This document shows, piece by piece, positions 14,507-21,543 of a DNA stretch of 21,588 nt. How positions within the stretch are numbered: the stretch's first letter is position 1; the number at the start of each line of letters is the position of its first letter. Origin of the DNA: an uncultured Collinsella sp. (lineage in GTDB: Bacteria; Actinomycetota; Coriobacteriia; Coriobacteriales; Coriobacteriaceae). The notes beneath the pieces were generated by a model. That model searched no databases, was not told the origin of the DNA, and saw nothing but the letters and a program-made list of their open reading frames with translations. The stretch is taken from positions 1-21,588 of the forward strand of contig CALBOJ010000131.1 of the NCBI GenBank assembly GCA_937896835.1. The letters are read 5' to 3'. A program made the position numbers and the translations under genes.

Positions 14507-15018
14507 GTGGGGCGCCTCTCAAGATCATGGTGGACGCCAACGTATGGGTTGATTCGTTTTGCGTCGACCATGCCGAATCGCTTGCCGCGCGTGCGTTTAT
14601 TGGGCAGGCGACGGAGACGGGGTCGTTACTGTTCTTTCCGGTGCATATCGCTAAGGACGTGCTATACGTTGTCCAACACGAGCTGAAGCGTAGCGTTCTT
14701 GCCGTCGGGGGAGCGCTCGACGAGGCTTCTGCCCGCGCAATTGGCGATGCGGCACTGGCGTTTGCTCGGAATATGACCGAAAACGCCACCGCCGTGGGCG
14801 CAGACGCATCCGATCTGTGGCTAGCCGACAAATACTTAGCGCTCCATTGCGATTACGAGGACAACTTGGTACTCGCCGCATGCAAACGCGCCCAGGTTGA
14901 TTACTTGGTAACTAACGATCGCAAACTGCTCGAACATGCCGATCTTGCAGCAAAGACACCTCGTCAAATGATGCCGATTCTTGCTTTGGCCGAACGCGGC
15001 GGCGCGGCTATCGGTTGA
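14503..15018 (+). CDS. PIN-domain toxin (putative ribonuclease)
   Basis: This 171-residue PIN-domain protein is expected to be a metal-dependent ribonuclease held inactive by the upstream antitoxin. Likely acidic metal ligands are Asp11 (IMVDANVW), Glu60 (VVQHELKRS), Asp120 (DYEDNLVLAA) and Asp139 (VTNDRKLL), in the order and spacing of the PIN fold. I chose the GTG at 14503, which overlaps the antitoxin stop in GTGA and is preceded by AAGGGG (14489-14494); a later in-frame ATG at 14527 would cut off the first strand. Pairing of an RHH antitoxin with a PIN toxin is common; the RNA target is unknown. Confidence 0.85.
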   Translation: MSGAPLKIMVDANVWVDSFCVDHAESLAARAFIGQATETGSLLFFPVHIAKDVLYVVQHELKRSVLAVGGALDEASARAIGDAALAFARNMTENATAVGADASDLWLADKYLALHCDYEDNLVLAACKRAQVDYLVTNDRKLLEHADLAAKTPRQMMPILALAERGGAAIG

Positions 15019-15076
15019 CGCGAACTGTTTACGGGCCTCTTGGACGACGATGCGCTAAGGGACCCGCGTCTGCTAT

Positions 15077-15511
15077 TTACAAAAGCTCGGCCTTAATGGC
15101 GGGACTTTCTGCGAGCTGCTCGGCTGCCTTTTCTTCGGAGCTGTCGAGCGCGGCTAAGCTGCGGTAGACCCACTCGTTGACCTGGGTGTTCTTGACGCCT
15201 GCGGTCTGCATAAGGGCGCCTACCTCGCAGATTGCTGTGAGCAGATCGGCTTTGGGACCCGCGAGCTCGACCTCGATGCCGTGGTAGGCGGACACGCCGC
15301 GGTTCTCACTCACGTGGTCGATAAAGCCCTCGACGGTCTCAAGCTGCTGGGCGAGAGCTGCATCATCGTCAGCGTCCAGCGCGACGAGTGCGTTCGATAC
15401 CGTGAGGGCGGGATGTCCGCAGGGGACAAAGCCCTCGATGACATCCATAGCTTCGGTAATGGTTGAGCCCAGGCCCACGAGGGCATTGACGAGTTGCTGC
15501 TTGGTATCCAT
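15077..15511 (-). CDS. Hypothetical protein, unrecognised family
   Basis: This 144-residue acidic, mostly helical protein starts MDTKQQLVNALVGLGSTITE. I do not recognise the family. It has no membrane segment or signal peptide. A short GFVPCGHPAL stretch is the only Cys/His-containing piece. The start is supported by GAAAGGA on the minus strand, 7 nt from the ATG, and by a promoter-like sequence upstream. It is convergent with the PIN toxin and divergent from tmRNA. Its codon use resembles the housekeeping genes around it. It is probably a real lineage-restricted gene; function unknown. Confidence 0.75.
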   Translation of the reverse strand: MDTKQQLVNALVGLGSTITEAMDVIEGFVPCGHPALTVSNALVALDADDDAALAQQLETVEGFIDHVSENRGVSAYHGIEVELAGPKADLLTAICEVGALMQTAGVKNTQVNEWVYRSLAALDSSEEKAAEQLAESPAIKAELL

Positions 15512-15545
15512 AACGGTCCTTTCGACGGGTCAATTTTGCTTGGCG

Positions 15546-15573
15546 AAAATATACGTGACGCGTTCGGTGACAA
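15546..15573 (-). promoter_or_regulatory. Predicted promoter of the minus-strand hypothetical gene
   Basis: Read on the minus strand, TTGTCA (15573-15568) is followed after 16 nt by TATTTT (15551-15546), with an overlapping TATATT. Transcription would begin about 30 nt before the start codon. Confidence 0.5.
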
Positions 15574-15749
15574 AAGTGCGAAGTATGGTGCACATTATGG
15601 TCTTCACAGCTCGTGCATAGAGCAGCTGTCATCCTTTAGAACGTGGTAAGATAGCTATCCACGAGCGGGGCTCACCCGCGTGTTCCTTGAAAAGTCGACG
15701 GTTATCGGGTGTTTGCAGGCCCGACGCCATCCAGACTTTCCCAGCATTC

Positions 15750-16113
15750 GGGGGCGACTGGTTTCGACACGATAGCTCTGAGAGAGGAAGCAAGCCGAGG
15801 TCTCCTCGCCTCGTTAAACAGGGGTACCGTCAAATTGAATTGACAACAACTCTTCTTTTGAGCCTATGGCTCTCGCTGCTTAGTTTATAGCGGCGCGTCA
15901 ACCCGGTGATTTCCCCGACACCGGCGCGACGTCATTTTAGGGGAATGCTCCTGCGCACGTAATCGGTATGGCGCAGGCTAAGACCGAACCGGTTAGGACG
16001 CCGCGAGCGTGTCGCTGCGCGCAAAGCGTCCGAGACAAAACCAGCGACTGAGCTTGGAGATGCCAATCAGGGGGCTTTCGTGGACCGGAGTTCGATTCTC
16101 CGCGCCTCCACCA
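15750..16113 (+). ncRNA. ssrA: Transfer-messenger RNA (tmRNA)
   Basis: This 364-nt RNA rescues stalled ribosomes by adding a degradation tag. The 5' end GGGGGCG (15750-15756) pairs with CGCCTCC (16103-16109) over seven positions with one G-U, followed by A and an encoded CCA. The 5' half begins GGGGGCGACTGGTTTCGACA, and the T-arm is CGGAG-TTCGATT-CTCCG. The tag frame ends GCT CTC GCT GCT TAG (15869-15883) and reads IDNNSSFEPMALAA back to an in-frame TGA at 15836; the exact resume codon is uncertain. The region between (about 15885-16060) would form the pseudoknots. A strong terminator follows 10 nt downstream. Confidence 0.95.
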
Positions 16114-16122
16114 ATAGTTACA

Positions 16123-16155
16123 AGCAGGTAGGTAAACGCACCTACCTGCTTTTTT
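16123..16155 (+). terminator. Terminator of tmRNA
   Basis: AGCAGGTAGGT (16123-16133) and ACCTACCTGCT (16140-16150) form a perfect 11-bp stem with loop AAACGC, followed by TTTTTT. Confidence 0.9.
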
Positions 16156-16167
16156 ATTACTTACAGA

Positions 16168-16205
16168 TACCGCGGAGAATCGAACTCTATGCAGGGCGCG
16201 AGCGT
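16168..16205 (+). repeat. 38-nt direct repeat, copy 1 (contains inverted tmRNA 3' end)
   Basis: It starts TACCGCGGAGAATCGAACTC and ends GCAGGGCGCGAGCGT; copy 2 at 16378 differs at two bases. The CGCGGAGAATCGAACTC part is the exact reverse complement of the tmRNA T-arm region (16089-16105). Confidence 0.85.
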
Positions 16206-16377
16206 TAAGCAAACGCGAAGCGTTTGTAGCGAGCGGGCGAGGACGCCGACAGGCGGCCGAAGCCGGTGCGGATTTGCGAAGCAAATACGCGGATTCTCCG
16301 CGCAAAGCCTCGATTCAAAACGGATGCGATGTTTATTGAATTTCAGCTGGCCAAACCCCGCATCAACGGATCCCCCG

Positions 16378-16415
16378 TACCGCGGAGAATCGAACTCTGC
16401 GCAGGGCGCGAGCGT
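16378..16415 (+). repeat. 38-nt direct repeat, copy 2 (contains inverted tmRNA 3' end)
   Basis: This copy lies 210 nt after copy 1, and its only differences from it are GC for AT at 16399-16400. It carries the same 17-nt inverted match to the tmRNA 3' end. Confidence 0.85.
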
Positions 16416-16552
16416 AAAGAAAACGCCGCAGCAACGCAGGGTGGGACGCGCTTTCCCGCCGACCGCCCCGTCCTCCGCAACTCCAAAACCAATGCGCTCT
16501 CTATCCCAAAACTGGGTAGAAGAAAGCCAAAACGAAACAGCAGGAGGTCAAC

Positions 16553-17431
16553 ATGACTGCAGAAGATAAAGCAAAGAACGCCGGCAAGGTCGCGCTCGTC
16601 CTGGAGGGCGGTAGTTTTCGCGGGCAGTTTACCGCAGGCGTGCTCGACGTCCTCATGGAGGCTGGCGTCGAGATTCCGGCGGTATATGGCGTATCGGCCG
16701 GTGCCCTCAACGGCGTGAACTACAAGTCGCACCAGATCGGCCGTGCCAACCGCATCAACCTGGCTTTCTGCAACGACAACCGCTTCATGGGTGCCGCATC
16801 GTTTGCGTCCACGGGTTCTATTGTGGGCTACGACTTTATCTTCAACGATGTCCAGGACCGCCTGGATCCCTTTGACAACGTGACGTTTGATGCGAGCCCC
16901 ATCGAGATGTACGCCGTCGCGACGGACATGCTCTTTGGAACTGCCGCGTACCTGCCGGTCAAAAGCGCCGTGCTCGACCTCGATGCCGTGCGCGCCTCGA
17001 CGTCGCTGCCGCTGGTGACGCCGCCGGTCGAGATTGACGGACACAAATACGTCGACGGTGGCGTAGCCGATTCGGTTCCCATCGAGCACGTGCTGGAGGA
17101 GGCGGGCTTCGATCGCGCGGTTGTCATTGTCACGCAGGACCGCTCGTACGAGAAAAAGCCCTACGAGTTTATGCCCGCCGCGCGCGCCCGCTATGCCGAC
17201 TACCCCTACCTGCTCGAGGCTATCGAGACGCGCCACGACCGCTATAACATCCAGCGCATGCATCTGTGGAAGTATGAGCGCGAGGGCCGCGCACTGGTCG
17301 TTGCTCCGCAAAAGCCGGTCGAGGTCGGTCACGTTGAGCACGATCCAGCAAAGCTCCTCGACCTGTATATTCAGGGCCGCCAGGAGGCAAAGCGCTTGCT
17401 GGGAGATATCGAGGCATTTGTCGAGCGCTAG
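16553..17431 (+). CDS. Patatin-like phospholipase family protein
   Basis: This 292-residue protein belongs to the patatin/RssA-type serine lipases, which use a Ser-Asp dyad. The oxyanion loop GGSFRG (19-24), the nucleophile elbow GVSAG with Ser48, and the Asp168-Gly-Gly motif (YVDGGVAD) are all present in the right order. No signal peptide or membrane segment is visible, so it is probably cytoplasmic. AGGAGG (16542-16547) precedes the ATG at good spacing. It stands alone between tmRNA and rplM. The substrate is probably a phospholipid or lysophospholipid but cannot be read from sequence. Confidence 0.92.
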   Translation: MTAEDKAKNAGKVALVLEGGSFRGQFTAGVLDVLMEAGVEIPAVYGVSAGALNGVNYKSHQIGRANRINLAFCNDNRFMGAASFASTGSIVGYDFIFNDVQDRLDPFDNVTFDASPIEMYAVATDMLFGTAAYLPVKSAVLDLDAVRASTSLPLVTPPVEIDGHKYVDGGVADSVPIEHVLEEAGFDRAVVIVTQDRSYEKKPYEFMPAARARYADYPYLLEAIETRHDRYNIQRMHLWKYEREGRALVVAPQKPVEVGHVEHDPAKLLDLYIQGRQEAKRLLGDIEAFVER

Positions 17432-17494
17432 TGTCGCGACGTCATGACCCATGGACGACATGTGCAGAAAGTCTGGTCAGAACCAAAATACCTG

Positions 17495-17522
17495 TTGACT
17501 CGGGCGGCGAGCGGGGTAATAT
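17495..17522 (+). promoter_or_regulatory. Promoter of rplM-rpsI
   Basis: TTGACT (17495-17500) and TAATAT (17517-17522) are separated by 16 nt. Transcription would start near 17529, leaving a leader of about 60 nt. Confidence 0.65.
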
Positions 17523-17528
17523 GGACGG

Positions 17529-17560
17529 GTTACTTGCAGAGCCCCGTGAATCTCTGTAAC
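17529..17560 (+). promoter_or_regulatory. Hairpin in the rplM leader
   Basis: GTTA and CAGAG (17529-17541) pair with CTCTG and TAAC (17552-17560), with a four-base bulge. The hairpin would form at the very 5' end of the mRNA. It could be an autoregulatory ribosomal protein leader; this is inference. Confidence 0.4.
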
Positions 17561-17588
17561 AACACGTACTGTACATGGAGGAGTCTAA

Positions 17589-18032
17589 GTGATTTCGAAA
17601 TCGACTCACTACGCCAAGCAGGGCGAGGTCCAGCGCAACTGGGTTCTCGTCGACGCCGATGGTGCTGTCCTGGGCCGTCTTGCCACCCAGATCGCAATGA
17701 TTCTGCGCGGTAAGAACAAGCCCCAGTTCACGCCCAACAGCGACTGCGGCGACTTCGTTGTCGTCATCAACGCCGATAAGGTCCAGCTTACCGGTAACAA
17801 GGCCGACACGAAGACCTATTATCGCCACAGCGGCTACAACGGCGGCCTCAAGGCTGAGAGCTTCCGCCAGGCTATGGAGAAGCACCCGGAGAAGGTCATC
17901 GAGCGCGCCGTTCGCGGCATGCTGCCCAAGACCACCCTCGGCCGTGCCCAGATGACCAAGCTTAAGGTCTACGCTGGTGCCGAGCATCCGCACGCTGCCC
18001 AGAACCCCACGAAGATTGAGCTGGAGGCTTAA
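17589..18032 (+). CDS. rplM: 50S ribosomal protein L13
   Basis: This 147-residue protein is an early-assembly component of the large ribosomal subunit. Family features include RNWVLVDADGAVLGRLATQIA, the central NADKVQLTGNKADTKTYYRHSGYNGGLK stretch, and RAVRGMLPKTTLGRAQMTKLKVYAG. The length is normal. The start is a GTG at 17589, supported by GGAGGAG (17578-17584) just upstream. Two bases separate its stop from the rpsI start, the conserved bacterial order. Confidence 0.98.
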   Translation: MISKSTHYAKQGEVQRNWVLVDADGAVLGRLATQIAMILRGKNKPQFTPNSDCGDFVVVINADKVQLTGNKADTKTYYRHSGYNGGLKAESFRQAMEKHPEKVIERAVRGMLPKTTLGRAQMTKLKVYAGAEHPHAAQNPTKIELEA

Positions 18033-18034
18033 AG

Positions 18035-18430
<396 letters not shown>

Positions 18431-18460
18431 GGTTTTATCTCCTTTCGAGATACAATGTAC

Positions 18461-18504
18461 AAGCGGGGCCTGCCGATTCCTCGGCGGGTCCCGCTTTTCT
18501 TTTT
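18461..18504 (+). terminator. Terminator after rpsI
   Basis: The 16-base arms 18461-18476 and 18481-18496 pair with two G-U wobbles around a TTCC loop, followed by TTTTCTTTTT (18495-18504). Confidence 0.92.
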
Positions 18505-18553
18505 CGACTAGCGTGGGCGGTTGCATATCGCCTGCTAGGGAAGGAGCGATCCT

Positions 18554-19891
18554 ATGCCCCAGAACATCTTCGGTACCGACGGCGTCCGTGGCGTCGCCAA
18601 TGCCGACCTCTCGTGCGACCTTGCGTTTCGCCTGGGCCGCGCGGCGACCAAGTTTCTTGGTCCGGATATCTGCGTCGGCCGCGACACGCGTCTTTCGGGC
18701 ACCATGCTCGAGAGCGCTCTGACCGCCGGCATCATGGCCGAGGGCGGCCGTCCGCACTGCTGCGGCGTCATCCCCACGCCTGCCGTGGCGCTGCTCACCG
18801 TCCAGAACGAGCTCGACGGCGGCATCGTCATCTCTGCTTCGCACAATCCGCCGGAGTTCAACGGCATCAAGTTCTTTAGCCGCAAGGGCATGAAGCTTCC
18901 CGACGCGGTTGAGGAAGAGATCAGCGCCTGGGTCATGTCCGAGGAGGCCATGGCTGCCGACACGTTGCCGACCGGCGCCGGCGTGGGTCACATCATCAAG
19001 ATGAAGGACGCCCGCAAGGCATATGTCGATCATGCCATCAGCACGCTCGACGGCCTTAAGCTCGACGGCCTGGTTGTTGCCGTCGACTGCGGCCACGGCG
19101 CTTCTTGCCAGACCACGCCCGCCGCACTGCAGCGCCTGGGCGCCACGGTCCATGCCATCAACACCGATTACTGCGGCACCGACATTAACGTCGAGTGCGG
19201 CTCCACTCATCTTGAGCCCCTGCGCGAGCTCGTGCTGCGCACCCACGCCGACATCGGCCTGGCTCACGATGGCGACGCCGATCGCGTGCTGTTCGTGGAC
19301 AGCGAGGGCAACGAGATCGATGGCGACTACATCCTGGCCATCTGCGGTTCCGACCTGGCCGCTCGCGGCAAGCTCGCCAACTCCGAGATCGTCTCGACCG
19401 TTATGTGCAACCTAGGCTTCTCCATCGCCATGAAGGAGCAGGGCTTCGAGATGGTCCAGACCGCCGTGGGCGACCGCTATGTTCTCGAGCGTATGCTCGA
19501 GGACGGTGCCGTCATCGGCGGCGAGCAGTCCGGCCACATCATCTTCCTGGAGCACAACACCACCGGCGACGGCTTGGTGACGGCCCTGCAGCTTCTGGCC
19601 GTGCTCAAGCGCACCGGCCGCACCCTCGCCGACCTTGCCGGCATCATGAAGAAGTACCCGCAGGTACTTGTCAACGTACATTCCGACAATAAGGCCGGCC
19701 TGGACGATTGTCAGCCCATTTGGGACGCCGTCGCTGCCGCCGAGAAGGAGCTCAACGGCCGCGGCCGCATTCTGGTACGTCCGAGTGGCACCGAGCCGCT
19801 GGTCCGTGTGATGGCCGAGGCCGAGACGCACGAGTTGACCCAGCGTGTGGTTGACGACATCGTCGAGGTTGTCAAGCGCGAACTTCCCTAA
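18554..19891 (+). CDS. glmM: Phosphoglucosamine mutase
   Basis: This 445-residue enzyme interconverts glucosamine-6-phosphate and glucosamine-1-phosphate, a committed step toward UDP-GlcNAc and peptidoglycan. It starts with the family pattern NIFGTDGVRGVAN. The catalytic phosphoserine is Ser96 (ISASHNPPEFNG), the magnesium loop is DGDADRV (239-245), the sugar-binding motif is GEQSGHI, and the C-terminal phosphate-binding loop is RPSGTEPLVRV. The length is typical. AAGGAG (18541-18546) supports the ATG. The gene follows the rpsI terminator, the common actinobacterial order. A TACAAT at 18451-18456 might be its -10, but that would place the terminator hairpin in the leader. Confidence 0.97.
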   Translation: MPQNIFGTDGVRGVANADLSCDLAFRLGRAATKFLGPDICVGRDTRLSGTMLESALTAGIMAEGGRPHCCGVIPTPAVALLTVQNELDGGIVISASHNPPEFNGIKFFSRKGMKLPDAVEEEISAWVMSEEAMAADTLPTGAGVGHIIKMKDARKAYVDHAISTLDGLKLDGLVVAVDCGHGASCQTTPAALQRLGATVHAINTDYCGTDINVECGSTHLEPLRELVLRTHADIGLAHDGDADRVLFVDSEGNEIDGDYILAICGSDLAARGKLANSEIVSTVMCNLGFSIAMKEQGFEMVQTAVGDRYVLERMLEDGAVIGGEQSGHIIFLEHNTTGDGLVTALQLLAVLKRTGRTLADLAGIMKKYPQVLVNVHSDNKAGLDDCQPIWDAVAAAEKELNGRGRILVRPSGTEPLVRVMAEAETHELTQRVVDDIVEVVKRELP

Positions 19892-19962
19892 TGGTCAAAA
19901 ACGGGTGCCAAGTGGTAAACTGTTAAAGTTATTTTGATTGATTGGTATGTCCGAGGGGGAGC

Positions 19963-20460
19963 ATGTTCACTAAAGTCCTGAGGTCTTTTGGTATGCGTGG
20001 TCGAGTCCTTACGCTGGATGCTCCCATCTCGGGCGACGTCATTCCGTTATCCGAGGTCAAAGACCAGACGTTTGCTACCGGCCTTTTGGGCCAGGGCGTG
20101 GCGATTCAGCCTACCGGCACGCGTGTGATTGCGCCGGCAGACGCCAAGGTCGAGGCCATTTTTCCCACGGGTCATGCCGTTGCGCTCAACACGGTCGATG
20201 GTCTAGACGTGCTCATCCATGTTGGTTTGGACACTGTCCAGCTTGAGGGCAAGCATTTTAGCGTGCATGCACAGGTGGGTGATGTCGTCCATAAGGGCGA
20301 CGTGCTCATCGAGTTCGATCGCGAGGCAATTGCTGCCGAGGGTTACGATGTGACGGTTCCCATCTTGGTGTGCAACTCTGTTGAGTTCTCGAGCATCAAG
20401 GGCTCCGTTGGCGAGCATGTCGAGGAGATGGACCAGCTCATCGTTGCTCGCGAGCGCTAG
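19963..20460 (+). CDS. PTS glucose-family EIIA protein
   Basis: This 165-residue protein is a single-domain EIIA of the glucose/Crr family, which carries phosphate from HPr to a sugar-specific EIIB and may also regulate catabolism. The phosphorylation site is His86 in VLIHVGLDTVQL, with partner His71 in FPTGHAVAL; the 15-residue spacing matches E. coli EIIA-Glc His75/His90. I chose the ATG at 19963 because GAGGGGGAG lies directly before it; an in-frame upstream GTG at 19942 lacks such a site. No EIIBC gene is adjacent. Position between glmM and nagB fits a role in amino-sugar uptake, which is inference. Confidence 0.93.
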   Translation: MFTKVLRSFGMRGRVLTLDAPISGDVIPLSEVKDQTFATGLLGQGVAIQPTGTRVIAPADAKVEAIFPTGHAVALNTVDGLDVLIHVGLDTVQLEGKHFSVHAQVGDVVHKGDVLIEFDREAIAAEGYDVTVPILVCNSVEFSSIKGSVGEHVEEMDQLIVARER

Positions 20461-20500
20461 TCGCTCCGCTTGGCCTTTAGCCTACAATTCAATCACGTTT

Positions 20501-20534
20501 ACGGAGGGCGCCCTTGAAAGAGGGCGCCCTCCGT
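20501..20534. other. Perfect 14-bp GC-rich hairpin between EIIA gene and nagB
   Basis: ACGGAGGGCGCCCT (20501-20514) and AGGGCGCCCTCCGT (20521-20534) pair perfectly around TGAAAG. GGCAAG follows, so there is no T-tract. It may be a non-canonical terminator or an mRNA 3'-end stabiliser for the EIIA transcript. Confidence 0.65.
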
Positions 20535-20619
20535 GGCAAGATGGGGATTGTCCGAAGCTAAACAGCTTTGGGTCACCGTGGACGGGCAGGGGCCTCGACG
20601 CGGTTAGACACGAGACACA

Positions 20620-20726
20620 TATATTACGCGACCTCGCCCTGGTGGCCGCACACGTTGGTTGCGGCCGACGCGGGCCGCGGGCAAGTGCTTGTAAGGGGAG
20701 CCTTGCCTCTCTTGTACGAGAAAGGA
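20620..20726 (+). promoter_or_regulatory. Structured leader upstream of nagB
   Basis: A possible -10, TATATT (20620-20625), precedes GGCCGCA/TGCGGCC (20644-20650 with 20660-20666) and GGCAAG/CTTGCC (20680-20685 with 20702-20707). These hairpins sit in the untranslated region of nagB. I see no match to a known riboswitch class. Confidence 0.35.
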
Positions 20727-20732
20727 CGCGTA

Positions 20733-21461
20733 ATGAAAATCATTAAAGCTAAAGACTACGAGGATATGAGCCGCAAGGCCGCTAATATCATCTCGGCTCA
20801 GGTTATCCTCAAGCCCGATTGCGTGTTGGGTCTTGCCACCGGCTCCACCCCGATTGGCGCTTACAAACAGCTCGCTGCTTGGTACGAGAAGGGCGACATT
20901 GACTTTGCCGAGGTCAGCACCTATAACCTGGACGAGTATCGTGGTCTTTCGCACGACGATCCCCAGAGCTATCACTACTTTATGCGCGAGAACTTCTTCG
21001 ATCACATCAATATCGATCTGAACAACACGCACGTGCCCGATGGCTCCAACCCCGATGCCGCCGCTGCCTGCTCCGAGTACGACAAGATCGTCGCTGCCGC
21101 CGGTTACCCGGATCTGCAGCTGCTCGGCATTGGCAACAACGGTCACATCGGCTTTAACGAGCCCGATGACCACTTCTCCAAGGGCACGCACTGCGTCGAC
21201 CTCACCGAGAGCACCATTCAGGCCAACAGCCGCCTGTTCGACAGCATCGATGACGTGCCCCGTCAGGCTTACACCATGGGCACCCAGACCATCATGTATG
21301 CCCGCATGATCCTGGTTGTCGCCAACGGCGAGGCCAAGGCTCAGGCCGTGCACGATATGTGCTATGGTCCGGTTACGCCCAAATGCCCGGCTTCGATCCT
21401 GCAGCTGCACACCAACTGCGTTGTCGTTGCTGACGAGGCCGCTCTTTCGCTCTGCGAGTAA
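20733..21461 (+). CDS. nagB: Glucosamine-6-phosphate deaminase
   Basis: This 242-residue enzyme converts glucosamine-6-phosphate to fructose-6-phosphate and ammonia, feeding amino sugars into glycolysis. Visible motifs are GLATGSTPIGAY near the N-terminus (phosphate loop), the STYNLDEYRGL segment with the catalytic Asp, and LGIGNNGHIGFNEP carrying the ring-opening His and Glu. The length fits the short monomeric or Gram-positive form without the allosteric C-terminal extension of E. coli NagB. I chose the ATG at 20733 because of GAGAAAGGA (20718-20726); upstream in-frame starts lack such a site. It opposes GlmM in using the glucosamine-6-phosphate pool. Confidence 0.96.
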   Translation: MKIIKAKDYEDMSRKAANIISAQVILKPDCVLGLATGSTPIGAYKQLAAWYEKGDIDFAEVSTYNLDEYRGLSHDDPQSYHYFMRENFFDHINIDLNNTHVPDGSNPDAAAACSEYDKIVAAAGYPDLQLLGIGNNGHIGFNEPDDHFSKGTHCVDLTESTIQANSRLFDSIDDVPRQAYTMGTQTIMYARMILVVANGEAKAQAVHDMCYGPVTPKCPASILQLHTNCVVVADEAALSLCE

Positions 21462-21490
21462 CGCGATCAAGCGATCTTACATAGTTTCTC

Positions 21491-21520
21491 AAAAGGCCCT
21501 CGCTTTGCGGGGGCCTTTTT
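21491..21520 (+). terminator. Terminator after nagB
   Basis: AAAAGGCCCTCGC (21491-21503) pairs with GCGGGGGCCTTTT (21507-21519) with one G-U around TTT, ending in a T run. Confidence 0.88.
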
Positions 21521-21527
21521 AGTGGAC

Positions 21528-21543
21528 ATACGCCGTGGCGTAT
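21528..21543. promoter_or_regulatory. Short inverted repeat near the right edge
   Basis: ATACGCC-GT-GGCGTAT has perfect seven-base arms. A TTGACT at 21569-21574 could be the -35 of a gene beyond the window, so the inverted repeat may be its operator. Too little is visible to decide. Confidence 0.3.

Larger units (their letters stand above)
16114..16552. other. Non-coding region between tmRNA and the patatin gene
   Basis: After the tmRNA terminator, about 400 nt hold no credible gene. Short open frames here have no ribosome binding sites and read as low-quality sequence. The region contains two 38-nt direct repeats (16168-16205, 16378-16415) that include inverted copies of the tmRNA 3' end, and two GCGAAGC mini-hairpins (16210-16226, 16272-16286). 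Confidence 0.7.

Noticed and set aside
16168..16205. Possible minus-strand tRNA (GAGTTCGATTCTCCGCG looks like a T-arm)
   Set aside because: No acceptor, D or anticodon arms can be built around it and no CCA follows. It matches the tmRNA 3' end instead.
20461..20732. glmS-type ribozyme upstream of nagB
   Set aside because: The gene is a deaminase, and I could not find the conserved glmS ribozyme core sequences.
21121..21170. Asn in place of the catalytic Asp in NagB (GIGNNGHIGFNEP versus E. coli GNDGH)
   Set aside because: Gram-positive short-form NagB proteins commonly carry Asn here, so I do not regard it as inactivating.
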